From Megalobrama amblycephala (lineage: Eukaryota > Chordata > Actinopteri > Cypriniformes > Xenocyprididae): a stretch of 64,000 nucleotides of DNA. Each line of letters starts with the position of its first letter. The first letter of the stretch is position 1. Location: the NCBI RefSeq assembly GCF_018812025.1, contig NC_063049.1:13984258-14048257 (forward strand), read 5' to 3'. Below are positions 45,901 to 57,930 of the stretch, piece after piece. A program made the position numbers and the translations under genes. The notes under the pieces are model-generated. The model was not told where the DNA came from. It saw nothing but the letters and a program-made list of their open reading frames with translations, and did no database searches.

Positions 45901-48900
45901 TCGGAGGTCTTTTGCACAAACCAAATTTACATAAGAAGGAGGAAACAATGGTGTTTAAAACTCACTGTATGTCATTTCCATGTACAGAACTCTATTTAAC
46001 TATGCCGAGGTAAATCCAATTTTCAATTCTAGGGCACCTTTAATATGATAACAGTGATATCCAGTTATGCAACGCAATCATAGTATCAATGCTTGGAATC
46101 TCTACATAAAGACATTTAATCATTTTCTTTAGTTTTATCTGTATGTGTAGCTTACATTTTTTACTGCCAAATGCATATATGTAAAAATTCAGCAATTCAG
46201 TTAGACAATAAACAGCATTCTCAATTCTGTTGTGAATGGTGAGTGAGCATGCTACAACCTTTTTCATAGGATAAGAGTAGAATAACAAACAACACATATT
46301 ATAAACTATAAAAACAAAAACAGACTCACCAGTATGAACATTTACATACAGAGAACCTGATGAGCTTCCATACTGGTTTGAAGCTTGACAGATATACAAG
46401 CCATTAAAGTCAGGGGACAGTTTTGGGACAGGAAGTTTGTTGCCTTTATAATAGGGAGTACTTTTATTCACTCTGTTAAAATGGAAAGATATGAAAGATC
46501 AGTGAACGTAGTATATAACAGTACATGATGATGTTCAGCAGTAAAATATCTATAAAACAAGATTGGATAACATCTGGAAAACTAGCAACTGCCCATAAAC
46601 ACTTTAACAACCATTCAGAACTCCTTAAACTTCCATGTCGGTCTCTCTCTAAAACCTACAAAAGCTTCATGCATCTAAGCCTATAGCCTTTGCACTTGGC
46701 ACATGCTTTTATCAAAAACAACAAAGTCAGTGGGCCCAAATTAACACTGACCCTATGTATTTTATTAACGGATGTCTCTGATCTTATTGTGAATGATTCA
46801 CACATGCATTTAATTTTTGACCTTTAAACTTTAAATCAAAATGTCACAACTTGCTTTCCAAGTGAAATGACTCAGTTGATGTATATGAAATGACCATGTT
46901 GCAGTTATTTCAATCACACTCAGATCTGCTTCCATTCCAATATACAGCGCTCACATGATCCAAACAACCCATGGATAAAATCAAGTCCCATCCTATGTTT
47001 TTTCTTGCTCCCTAAGCCGTTTCACATGGAAATATGTCCCAATAGTTAAGTCCTAGCAGTACTCCAAGTAGTAAAATCCTAAAACCTGTGAACTTGACAG
47101 TTTAGCCACAAAATGGAAAAGCAACTTGTCAGCTTTGTGCAGGCATTAAAAATGGTTAGATAACAGGATAACAACCGTTGCTAAGAAGCTTGGTGACTTT
47201 GTCATAAAACATGCCTTTGATTAAATAATGTATTTCCTTTTTGCTAATTACTGGTCTGATTTTCCTGTAAAGTCAAAGTAAACTCATGAAAATGGATATG
47301 CAACATTCAGTGCTGCAATGCAATTCAGATGAGGAAAAAAAAGAAAAGTTGCAGGCATTACAGACATTGTTTATATGTTTTATGATAATTTTCTATTTTA
47401 GTGCACTAACACAAAATTTGGCTGAAATGATCAAAGCTTCTCCATTCAACAGTTATTTAGAACAGAGTACAGATTTTGTTAGCAAATAACTGTCAGGGGT
47501 AACACTCAATTATTTAAAAATAAATAAAAAAATAAATAAAAGATTACCTAGTCCAGGTGTAGTTGGTTGGTTCTGGGTTACTATCGACTATACACTTGAA
47601 TTCTTTAACATTAGCTGCACTGTAAGGAATTATAACCACTGACCCTGGAGGATCTAGGAAAATAAATTAAACAGAAAAAATAATTATATATTTATTTATC
47701 CATAAACACTATTTACTGTATGTGAAACTAAAATTGTTCAAAGAGGTGGTTGATTATGATTTCACTTTTTTAACTTTAGTTAGTGTGTATTGCTATTAGA
47801 GCATAAACAACATCTGCAAAGTTATGATGCTCAAAGTTCAATGCAAAGGGAGATATTTTCTTTTAAATAATTCTCTGTTTAAGGACTACAACAAATGGCT
47901 GGTAGGGACTACAATGAGCTTGGTGACATCAATAACCTTAAAATTAACATTAACCCTGCCCCCAAGAACACGCAACAAAGGGGTGAGGCCATGTTATTGC
48001 AATACAGTATGTAGCACAAATGCAATAACATGTCATAAAAGCATGATGACAGCATGATAAATTATAATCGTAATTAAACTAAACTATACCTGTTCTATCT
48101 TCATGCCAGTGGCATAGCAAGTCAGCCCTAGGCACATATGCAAATATTTTTTTTTACGCCCCCCTTTTTAAAAACTTTTGTTTTCAAGCACTCAATTCAC
48201 TCTCAAATTTGCGGACGTCCGCGAACCCTCCTGATAACGAAAATTACACGATGCGTGCAGTGCGCTGGCCACCCGAAGTATACTTTAGGGTTAAGCCGGG
48301 TGTGCCTCATACGTCCTGGAAAGTGAGGCTGCGGGCTCTTTGATCGCCCCCTGGTGGCTGGATGCAGTACAGGTCATAAACCTTTGCCCTCTCCATTCAA
48401 AAGAACGAGACTCGAGTCAAAACATAAAAATAAATTATGCTTCAAATAAAATTTTCCGAAAGATGGTTTTGGTCATTTAAGGTAGTTGTTATCACGCCGA
48501 TATATATTCAATTGTTCGTTTTTGAGATAAGTTTGATTTTAGCTAGCAATTTGATGCTATAGAAATGGGGCATGTTGTCGTGATTGACAGTTGTGACTGA
48601 CAGCTTCTCTGAGGACTGTCAGAGCTTAGAGGGGAGATTGAAACTATATTCTATAACTAACTATTAATTTTTGATTCCTGTGTTATTTCACACCAACAAA
48701 ATGAGTTGTTCTGCAGTAAACTGTTCTAACCAACCTACAGGATCTGACGAATCACTGAGCTTTTTTCGGTAACATTAAATGTGGGCGTTATTAGTTAAGA
48801 TAACACGCCTAACGTTAGCCATGACGGGAAAAAGCAGGCGATCGTTATCTGGCAGTTACTATTTATTTTTATGGGTATAAAATAGCCTAATTAGCAGGAC

Positions 48901-50724
48901 AAAACTAATGATAGCCTACTCTAATTACAGCAATCAATCTCCTGTAATGTTAGTTTAACTTTATTTAAAATGGCAGGACCGTTTCTGACATTTTAGTTGT
49001 TTCTAGAGGTATATTATATTGAGTTTATCTACTGAATTTGCTGATTCAAAAATATTATTGCTCTAGAAACAGAATAGCCTATTATTTTAAGGTAGAATTT
49101 TAAATTGTGTATAATTTATATAGCCTATTTAAAATACATCAATGATGATGCAGTCGTCTGGGCGGAAGTTTGATACCGCGACTCCGCCTCTGGGCGCCAT
49201 TGGCAATTCCTTCTGTGCATGGCCAGGCTCCAAACTGATGTTTTTGCATAACGTGTCAGCGCCCATCGTCGTACGTTTTACATTCGGTTCATTTCAATGG
49301 AAGGAAGCGGCGTCGCATATCGTCCATCTTTTTCACAGACTATGGGTTAAGCCCGTAATAGCGGCCCCCCCAGTCCGCCGGGCCCATATACACATGCATA
49401 CACCGCCCTCTTCTTGAGAGCAGCAGCTCATTTGCATTTAAAGAATTTAAAGACTCAAACTTCAGAGTTTTCCCAGTGTGAACCAGTCTGATGAATCCTT
49501 CTCTAAATGAACTCAGAATCCATCAGAGCAGTTACTGAATGAATAATTTACTGAATTGTAAATTCATGTAATGCATCATTGCTTAATTTTCAGTTTCTGT
49601 GCCAACAAGAAAGCAAAAATGTTTTCTTCTTATGATGTTGTTTATGGTTATCTTTATCTTGTAAGTCTTTGTTTCACAAAAAGCTGGATTTGGAACAAGT
49701 TTGGATTTTAAATGAAAAGCACATAGCATTCACTTGTATGCAAGCTGTTGCAAGCTGAGGTTGATGCATCACATACTTACATTCAATGTTTATTATGTAG
49801 TTCATCACAAGGTCTTCTCTTAGGGTGTTGTGTTTCACCACACACTGGACGTTCTTTTTGTTTAAATGTTTGAATGGGACACCAAGTAGGTAGGACACAA
49901 CAGTAATGGTCCCATTGGGGTGCACTGTACGGTTGGTTTCAGTCCTCAGAAAGTTTTCCAGATCTCCTAGTCTCCACATCACTGCTGCTGCAGGCAATGC
50001 ATTAGAGGCAAAGCATGATGCCAACGTAGCCTCTAAATGACCAGCAACAGGTGCCTCCCCTTTCACATTAACCACAGGACGAGCTGCATTTGAAATAGAA
50101 AAAAAAGGGAATTAATTCAATGCATCATTAAATGTGAACTGTGAAATAATTACTTTACTGAAATACATAATTACTAATAGCATTTACTCATTTCTCATTT
50201 AGAAACTTTGCTTATCACAAACCATTTATGTAGGATTACAGTTGTTTAAGACTTGTAGTAAGCAAGAAATATTTAAAATAACTCCATGAGTTCCATCATT
50301 GGTTAGGAATCAAAACACAGAAATATGAATGTAAGTAGGCATTATGTAACAGAATAACATAAACAAGCCATCATACCAAAAACTGTTACATTAATGTCAG
50401 TTGTTAATGGCCCACTGTAAATTAAGTTGAAGATGCATGTGTAGATCCCTTCATCCAGAAACCTCATTCTGAGCAGCTGAATTGATCCATTTTTCTCTGC
50501 AAATTTCCCAACGAATTGTATTCTGTCCCCCAATCCATTTGACTGTTCAGTTGTGCCATCTGGATGAATGACAAAGAAGATCTTCTCTTCAGGGTTTTCT
50601 TGTGTCTTTTTCTTCCACAAAATACGAGTTAGACTTTCATCAGTCTTGGTCAGATGGCACAACAAAGTGGCGTTTTCTCCATATATTACTGCAGTATCAA
50701 GACCAATAGGCCTAACCTTTACAC
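42988..50724 (-). CDS. Nectin/PVR-like immunoglobulin receptor (partial)
   Basis: Type I membrane adhesion or immune receptor of the nectin/PVR group. Exons on the minus strand: 50377-50724 (V domain; Cys in TLLCHLT and GIYTCIF), 49781-50083 (C-type domain; VNVKGEAPVAG, ATLASCFASN, HPNGTITVVS, VQCVVKH), 47548-47653 plus 46330-46472 (third Ig; YPPGSVVIIP, FKCIVDSN, GLYICQASNQYGS), and 42988-43078 (transmembrane VCWGLFGFFNCAVLGVIVG followed by KKK). The phases (1-1-1-2-1-2) fit throughout. The C-type domain strongly resembles nectins. The signal-peptide exon upstream of 50724 was not found. The tail is ambiguous. The intron before the transmembrane exon is filled by a 2.8-kb stack of transposons. 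Exact orthology is not claimed. Confidence 0.82.
43417..45290. mobile_element. Second TTAA-type element inside copy 3
   Basis: Begins directly after TTAA with CCCTCTGGGGTCTAAGG, the style of a piggyBac-type end. The right border is only approximate because no matching inverted end is seen, so it is truncated. It contains the hairpin at 44181-44257 and the LINE piece at 44882-45263. Confidence 0.5.
44882..45263 (+). mobile_element. L2-type LINE 3' end
   Basis: 5'-truncated insertion flanked by the 10-bp duplication GTTTTCGATT (44872-44881, 45264-45273). The coding end reads KSLSRTFSGSVPGWWNDLP and stops at about 45031. The 3' UTR ends with GTCGCTTTGGATAAAAGCG and an ATGTAA repeat tail, as is usual for fish L2 elements. 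A run of about 21 A at 45086 lies in the 3' UTR. Confidence 0.88.
46473..47547. other. Intron of the nectin-like gene, nothing else recognised
   Basis: Lies between the two halves of the third Ig domain. No repeat or additional exon could be supported. Confidence 0.45.
48320..49355 (+). mobile_element. Probable internally deleted P/THAP element
   Basis: The left region has CGCCCCCTGGTGGCTGGATG and the right end has CCATCTTTTTCACAGACTAT, both of which I associate with zebrafish P-type repeats. Between them lies a THAP-like first exon (48701-48768). The rest of a transposase is absent, so this is a non-autonomous copy at best. Borders are approximate and no target duplication was identified. 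It lies in an intron of the nectin-like gene. Confidence 0.5.
48701..48768 (+). pseudogene. THAP-like first exon
   Basis: ATG followed by SCSAVNCSNQPTGSDESLSFF and a donor GTAACA. The Cys-x(4)-Cys start and the Ser-Phe-Phe before the splice match the first half of a THAP C2CH zinc finger, the DNA-binding domain of P-element transposases. No second exon with the remaining Cys and His was found nearby. Confidence 0.55.
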
Positions 50725-53672
50725 CTGAAAAATAAAAGAGTAAAAATAGTAGTAAAAATTAATATTGAGTATAATTCTGTGGAATAGAACAGAGTACAAA
50801 AAATAAAGTAAAATGGTAGGCTACTTATGCTAGCATCAATGTTTGGGATCATTACTCATTAGGCCTACTCCTTTCAAAAGCAACATTATTACTTTACTTA
50901 TTACTTCCTGGTAACAGTAATTCTTTACACTAATTTTTATATTACTTTTCCATTTCACCCCACAGAAGTGGTAATTGCCTATTTTCTCTAAATTTGCATG
51001 CACACCTCTTTGTGAATATTAGGGTATATTTAAATCATTGAGTTAGTATTTCATTAGACAGAATCATTCTTACTATTAATTTTCCACTGAAATATGTGAT
51101 CTTTCAGTGCTGTCTCCCTGTGTTTTTACTTCTGCAAAAGCTGTTATTATGACTCAGAGGACAATCATTCACTGCACGTCGCTCATGTGTTCATAACCCG
51201 TCCGGTCTCTTTCGATGATGAAGTTACACTACACTTTTGCGCTCTGTTTCGTACTCAGAGAAACATTTCTACACATGAAACATTAAGCTAATTAACATAT
51301 GACAACATATGATTTGTATGTGATTTTTTAATGTGATTCGGGCTATTTTTATAAGAATAAAGAATGTTTACATGAGAAATTCTAAGAAGGTGAAGCGATA
51401 AGCTTATTCTAAAATGCTACACTCAACATATTTATGCCTCATCATTTGACAAAAAAAAATGCAAATGAAACTGATTAAAAACACTCGATGATGGATTACG
51501 GTGAGTTTTGAGCATAGCATTAATCTCATAAATTATATTATATCATGTCTTAATGTTAAATGTAGCTATAATTCACCTGATACCAAGGTACAATTATAGT
51601 TCATGATGTATGTCAAAAAAATTCACATAAGGTCGTAAGAAAATGTTTTGTTTCCTAGAAAAATTTTGATAATAGGTAGATATAATGTATATTGGGATCA
51701 AAGGGATGTGGGTGGGAAAGCCATGTAATGCCAAAATAAAATAATGCCACAACTTACATTTGACAACATTGTTTTTGTCATAATTTCTCCCAACAGAATC
51801 AAAGTAATGTCATGATAACATGTGGACATGCGAGTCGTTATGAAAATGAATCTAGGAATGACTGGATTGTTGGATTTCAAATCAGTAGGGGTTGAGTCAA
51901 CAAAAGTAACCTTATAACAAGCTATTTTATGGATGTTAACTGTAATATTATTAGTGTTGCTTATTAGTAACTAGTTCACTACTAGTTACAGAAAAATGTA
52001 ATATTACTGTAACAAGTTATAGTAACACATCACTGTGCCCAAAATAGGCTAGCATACATTGTATGGAGCCATTCATTGTATTGTATGCCTGGGACACACA
52101 AACCCAGATAGCATATAATAATCAGCCCGAGCTGCTCCGTGGCACCTGCGGCTCAGACTTGGCATTGGCGTGTGTTAACCGGGCCGATTGTGGCACGCAG
52201 CTCGCTCTGGCACATGTATATTTGTTATGGCTGTAAAGCACCAGGTCGATTCCTGTTCACCGTAACTGGCCCGAATCTGGCTGTAGAGATCAACAGGGGC
52301 ACATTAACGCACAGGCTGAAGCAGTGACAACAGCATTCTCTAAACAAACTCTCACACTCATACATTTTAAGGACTCACAACTGCATTTTCTGAGAACTAA
52401 GGCTTGCTGTGTGAATGGAACCAGAAAACTAGTTTTCTGTAGTGTCATACAGTGTGTGAGAGCTGCTCTACGCTGAACACGGGTTCGGTAACTTGCGCAT
52501 GGATCTAATCAGCTGAAGGCTTTAGATCCAGTCATCTGTGTTCCATCAGACGTGCTGCTTCAAAGTCTCAATTTTTTTTTCAAAGTCAATTTTTTTTTTA
52601 AATCTGGGTATGGAAAACAGGAATTGTAATATACTATTGCTTAAATGTGTTAATTAAACCTTAAACGGCTATGATTTAATTAAACGCAAGCATGGCATGC
52701 TTCAAAATACAAACGCATAAAAAGCGTTGTTGTGTGTTCTCATGCTTTTAGAGCAGTTTGCAACAGTGGTAAGGCCACATAAGGGCCAGGGTGGCACTGT
52801 CCCACCCAGATTGATGGATGGCCCACCCAATCATAGGTGCCAGAATATACTAGTAATGGTCTGAAAATAAAACAAAACTGCAAAATAATCATATCTGTTG
52901 TGTATACTGTGTATAATTTGTGCATTATTAAAAATACAAATAACATAAATGTTTTTATTTTGCACCAGTAAACTGTTTCCAGAGTCATGACAGCAGCTAT
53001 TTCTATGAATGCTGCGTGCCTCACCATCCATAATTCACGCTAATAATATTGTGCCTGTTTGTTTCATTTTTACACTGATTATTTATTCTATGGTAACAAC
53101 AACATGGTCATCTGTGCGTAAACAATTTCTACAAAATGAAGTGATGACAATGAAATAAAATCTATTTATAATTCAGTGTTATTCCTGCTGTGGGAGAAAT
53201 TTAGAGTTTCTGTATAATTTCCATATGATTTTCCTTGTATGCTTATGTTTCAGTGGAAAAACATTGAAGTGGTAAGGACAGAGGCAGAGGTATTTGATTT
53301 ATTTGACTTCTACATTTTGCCTAAAAACTGCAGCTTACTGTATGATGCAATTATCATTATAATCCTTATTTTGAAGAATATAACATACAATAAGAAAAAG
53401 GGTCAAAGAGCTGCAATTAGTGCCTCCCATGTGAATCTATCTAATACTGTGGGTTTTACTTTAACATTTCAGTAAGTCTAGTCATTGATGATTTTCCCCC
53501 TCCCCTTTCTGTCAAATACTCCCTGTAGTACCTCTGCATAGGGGTACATGTACCCCAGGTTTGGAACCACTGGAGTATGATCAGTAGTATATTGAACTTG
53601 TGAAGAACATAGAACATTCCTATGTAATTGTCTGTAATGTAGTGTATGACTCTTCTGTATGACTCATTTGAT
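50725..53672. other. Upstream of the nectin-like V exon; no gene found
   Basis: The signal-peptide exon of the receptor should lie in or beyond this interval, but no convincing one was seen. 51940-52020 has MITE-like inverted stretches (TTAGTAACTAGTTCACTACTAGTTAC). 52125-52330 is GC-richer and looks like a dispersed repeat. The remaining sequence is AT-rich and featureless. Confidence 0.4.
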
Positions 53673-53708
53673 GTTCCCTTTCAGTCGGTCACGTTCGACG
53701 TACGTCAG

Positions 53709-53866
53709 TAGTGACGACAAATTGGGATATCGCTAGAGAGCCCTATCAGCTTCGAGTAAACTAAAACAAGCCAATGGAATTGGCGTGCGATATTTGCATA
53801 ATGCGCACCGCCTCCGACAGGTGTATATAAATAGGAAGCAGATGCAATCGCACTCTGTCTTTCGCT
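53709..53866 (+). repeat. DIRS left inverted terminal repeat
   Basis: Complementary to 59923-60086 with a few mismatches. It includes the TATA-like motif at about 53823-53833 and probably the element's promoter. Confidence 0.88.
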
Positions 53867-54580
53867 TCGGAGCCATTCAGTGGTGTCCTGTTTAAGACTT
53901 CACTGTTTGTGTGAACTAAACTGCCTCGAAGAGGATTCACAGCAAGCCTGTTTGTGTGCCGGTGTAACGGCACTACAGCGAGGTCGCGAGCTTCACGAGG
54001 ATCCTGAGCTATAGCTCTCAACTGCTGTTTTCACAGCACACTGAATTCCCTAGAGTGAAACGTGTGTGTGTTGCGATTTGGGCCGGTTCCTCCCGGTGTG
54101 TCCAGGGAGTGGTGTACCTGAACACATCGCGTCACTCCCTGTGTGCTTCAGCACGAGCGAGTTGACTCTTCCCCTTCTAAAAGAGCTTTACAGACGAACT
54201 GCGTCTTTTGACAGTATGTCATGTCGTCTGTGCGTTAATGGGTGCGGTCGTTTCCTATCCTCCTGACGGCCACAATCACTTTCTCTCATGTCTGCTTAGC
54301 GTGCTGAGACTGTGTTTGTGGGTGGTTCATATTCTCTCATGAGAATATGCCCACGTCGGCGCGTTGTTTGTCTCGCCTTTCTCGTAAGGGCTTGAGCGTT
54401 CAGCGCGCCGTTGCCGTTGAGCACGCTGACAGCAGCTTTTGTGAATGGTTCATGTTCCCATTGCGGGAACATGACTATCGCGGTGCTGAGGTCGAGACTC
54501 GAGCTCCTTCCTGAAGTCTCAGGAAGGGGAGTCCCCTCCCTTATTGCCCCGTTCGACCGTTTTTTCCGGCCCGGGCCGGA

Positions 54581-55848
54581 ATGACGGTTACGGCGGTGTA
54601 TAGGAAGGGTGACCTGAGGATTACGGTCAGGGCTTCCCCGCCGAGCGGAAACGCTCCTCGGGCCCCTGCCGCCTCATCAGCACCGCAACCCATCGTGCCA
54701 CCGTTGGTTTCCGCTGGGCCCTCTACGGACTGTCCAGCCGTTACCTTTGGCGCCGGCGGCGGATCGGATGTCGACCGCTGCATCGGAAGGTGAGCCTGAG
54801 TCCTCGGGGGAGGAAGATCCGGACGCGCTGCCGCCCGGGACGGTAGCGTTGCCCGAGTCGGATCCCGAGCTCACGGCTGTGCTCTCCCGGGCCTAGCCTT
54901 GTGCGTCGGGCTCCAGAGTGGAACCCTCCACCCTGTCCCGGCCCATCTCGGTTGGACGATTGGTACTTGGGGGGGGTCGCGCTGGTCAAATCCAGCGTCC
55001 CGCCCCAATGCCTTTCTTCCCGGAAGTACACGATGAGGTGACCAGGTCTTGGCAAGCATCCGTATGGGGCTCGTACAGGGCCTGGTGCCTCGTCCGCCTT
55101 CACCTCCCTGGACGGCGGGGAAGCCAGGGGATACGCGAAGATCCCGCCAGTCGAGCGGTCTGTTGCGATGCAGTTGTGTCCAACGGCCGCTGGCTGGCGC
55201 GGTGAGCCGCGTCTCCCGTCCCAGGCCTGTGAATTCTCAGCCGGTCTGACTGAGAAAGCTTACAGTGCCTGTGGGCAGGCTGCCTCTGCCCTGCACGCGA
55301 TGGCCCTTTTGCAGGTCTATCAGGCAAAAGCGCTGTCGCAGATGCCCCAGGAAGGTCCTGACCAACAGCTGCTTGGGGAGCTGCGCGCTGCCACTGACCT
55401 TGCCCTCCGGGCAACGAAGGTGACAGCGCGTTCTGTTGGCCAGGCGATGTCTACTCTGGTAGTCCAGCAACGCCACCTCTGGCTGACCTTGGCAGACATG
55501 AGGGAGACCGACAAACATCGGTTCCTGGATTCCCCCGTGTCTCCGGTCGGCCTTTTCGGCGACGCGGTGGAGAGCTGTGCCCAACAGTTCTCCGCTGCAC
55601 AGAAGCAGGCTGAGGCTATCAGACATGTCATGCCACGGCGGTCCGCTGCTGCCTCCACCCAGCCGCCCGTGGCTCAGCCTCAGCCCGCTCGTCGCCGAGG
55701 GCGCCCGCCTGCGTCTTCCTCCGCCCCTGCTAAGTCGGCAAAGCAGCAGCCTACACCAGCCAAACAGCAGGGTGCTGGTCGCGGACGTGGTGCCCAGCCC
55801 GTCTCTGTCAACCCAGGTGGCAAGCGGTCGGGGAAAACTCGGCCCTGA
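54581..55848 (+). pseudogene. DIRS gag remnant
   Basis: The frame from 54581 is Pro/Ala-rich and ends at 54793. The longer frame 55168-55848 holds LTEKAYSACGQAASALHAM, LVVQQRHLWLTLADM and a basic C-terminus with RRRGRPP and AGRGRGAQP, which fits a nucleic-acid-binding gag-like protein. At least one frame break separates the parts. The real start is uncertain. Confidence 0.75.
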
Positions 55849-56316
55849 GACGGGCGACCTGGAGCGGAAGGTTCCTGCCCTTTGGGAGAGTATTCCATCT
55901 GCTCTCCCACCCCCGGAGGAGGGCCGGGGGAGATTTTGTGGTCTGTCCATCTACCGCCGCTGGCTCTCCGGAGTCCAGCGGTACCCACTTTGCCACAAAA
56001 AGAGCAGTTTCCTCAAACTCCAGGTCACAACTAGGGTGTGTCTGCCAGTGTGTCAGGCCGTCTTGCGCTCTCAGCCCTCTCTCACTTCACCAGCAGGTTC
56101 CAGTGTGGTGGTTCAGGCCGCACCCCATGTGCCGTCTCCCAGTCACACTGCTACCTCGCAGAGTCCGACCCCACTCCGGGCCGCTCCCAATGCCGTCCGA
56201 GTCGGGTCCCGTCTCTGCCTTGCTGCCCCACCCCCGGTGCGTCTGTGGTGCCTTTGGTCCCGCTGGCTCAGTGTCTGGAAGCGTGGATAGCGCTCCCCAG
56301 CCCTGTCCAGTTGGCT

Positions 56317-57720
56317 CATTCGTACTATCAGACTCGGCTATGCGATTCAGTTCGCCCGGCGTCCGGGCGTGTCCACTTCACTCAGGTGTCGTTGGACAAT
56401 GCACCTGTTCTCCGGGCGGAGATTGCTGTCCTCCTGGCGAAGGATACAATCGAGCCGGTCCCTCCAGCCGATATGAAGTCGGGGTTCTACAGCCCCTACT
56501 TCATTGTACCGAAAAAGGGCGGTGGGCTACGGCCAATCCTGGATCTGCACATCCTGAGCCGGTACCTTCACAAGTTGCCGTTCAAGATGCTCACGCCGAA
56601 GCGCATTTTTGATGCGTCCGTCCCCAGGATTGGTTTGCAGCAATAGACCTGAAGGACGCGTACTTTCATGTCTCGATTCTGCCTCGACACAGACCCTTCC
56701 TACGGTTCTGCGTTCGAGGGTCGAGCATATCAGTACAAAGTCCTACCCTTCGGGCTGGCCCTGTCACCCCGCGTCTTCACGAAGGTTGCGGAGGCGGCCA
56801 TTGTTCCCCTCAACTATCTCGACGACTGGTTGATCCTGGCCAGCTCGCGAGAGCAGTTGTGCGAACACAGGGACATGGTTCTAGCTCACCTCAGCCGGTT
56901 GGGTCTTCAGGTCAACTGGGACAAGAGCAAACTTGCCCCCGGGCAGAGGATCTCTTGTCTCGGTCTCGAGCTAGACTCGGTCGCACGGACTGCGCGTCTC
57001 ACCGAGGCGCGCGTCCAGTCGGTGTTGAACTGCCTGAGCTCGCTCAAGCGCAGGACAGCGGCTCCACTGAAAGATTTTCAGAGGCTCCTGGGGCATATGG
57101 CATCTGCAGCCGCGGTCACGCCGCTCGGATTGCTTCCATATGAGACCGCTTCAACACTGGCTCCGCGGCCGGGTCCCGAGATGGGCGTGGCAGCGCGGTA
57201 CGCTCCGTGTCCCTGTGACACCGAGCTGCCGTCGCACCCTTGTCCGGTGGTCGGACCCTTCGTTCCTGCGGGCCGGAGTACCCCTCGAACAAGTGTCCAG
57301 GCACGCTGTGGTCTCCACAGATGCCTCTGCCACGGGATAGGGGGCCACGTACAACGGGCATGCAGTGACAGGTCTTTGGACGGGGCCTCAGCTGCATTGG
57401 CATATCAATTGCCTCGAGTTGCTAGCGGTTACCGTCTTGCGCTGGCCCGCTTCAAGAAGCTGTTGTCAGGCAAGCACGTTCTAGTCCGCTCACACAGCAC
57501 TGCGGCCGTTGCGTACATCGACCGTCAAGGTGGTCTACGCTTCCCGTCGCATGTCGCAACTCGCCCGCCATCTCTTGTTGTGGAGTCAGAAGGATCTGAG
57601 GTCCCTTCGGGCCACTCGTGTCTCAGGTGTGCTCAACCGTGCAGCCGACGAGCTCTCACGGCAGCCTCCACTTGCGGGCGAGTGGCGGCTCCACCCCCAG
57701 GCGGTCCAGCTGATTTGGCA
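56317..57720 (+). pseudogene. DIRS reverse transcriptase-RNase H remnant
   Basis: One frame carries GRVHFTQVSLDNAP and FYSPYFIVPKKGGGLRPILD (to 56646). After a frame break, AAIDLKDAYFHVSILPRHRP is readable near 56640. The frame from 56668 contains YKVLPFGLALSPRVF and the catalytic YLDDW near 56815. RNase H motifs follow near 57315 (STDASATGWGATY) and 57640 (NRAADELSR) in other frames. At least three frameshifts are needed, so no active enzyme can be made. Confidence 0.88.
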
Positions 57721-57930
57721 GCATTTCGGCGAGGCCCAGGTAGTCCTGTTTGCCTCCCCGGAAACTGCCCTCTGCCAGTGGTTTTATTGCCCTGACCGGC
57801 GGCACGCTCGGCACGGATGCCCTGGCACACAGCTGGCCCCCGGGTCTGCGCAAATATGCGTTTCCCCCAGTGAGCCTTCTCGCACAACTCATGTGCAAGG
57901 TCAGGGAGGACGGAGGAGCAGGTTCTGTTA

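Larger units (their letters stand above)
43242..46039. mobile_element. TTAA-target MITE, copy 3, with nested insertions
   Basis: Ends AGGTGCCCTAGAA and TTCTAGGGCACCT, with TTAA at 43238-43241 and 46040-46043. The outer parts 43242-43416 and about 45290-46039 match the element at 5336-6276 in reverse orientation. The middle is occupied by a second TTAA-type element, itself hit by an L2 insertion. It lies in an intron of the nectin-like gene. Confidence 0.8.

Noticed and set aside
51120..51300. Possible signal-peptide exon for the nectin-like gene
   Set aside because: No ATG followed by a hydrophobic stretch and a phase-1 donor could be found on the minus strand.
54677..55988. Long minus-strand frames in the GC-rich DIRS gag region
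   Set aside because: GC-rich DNA leaves few stops on either strand; the + strand carries the recognisable gag motifs.
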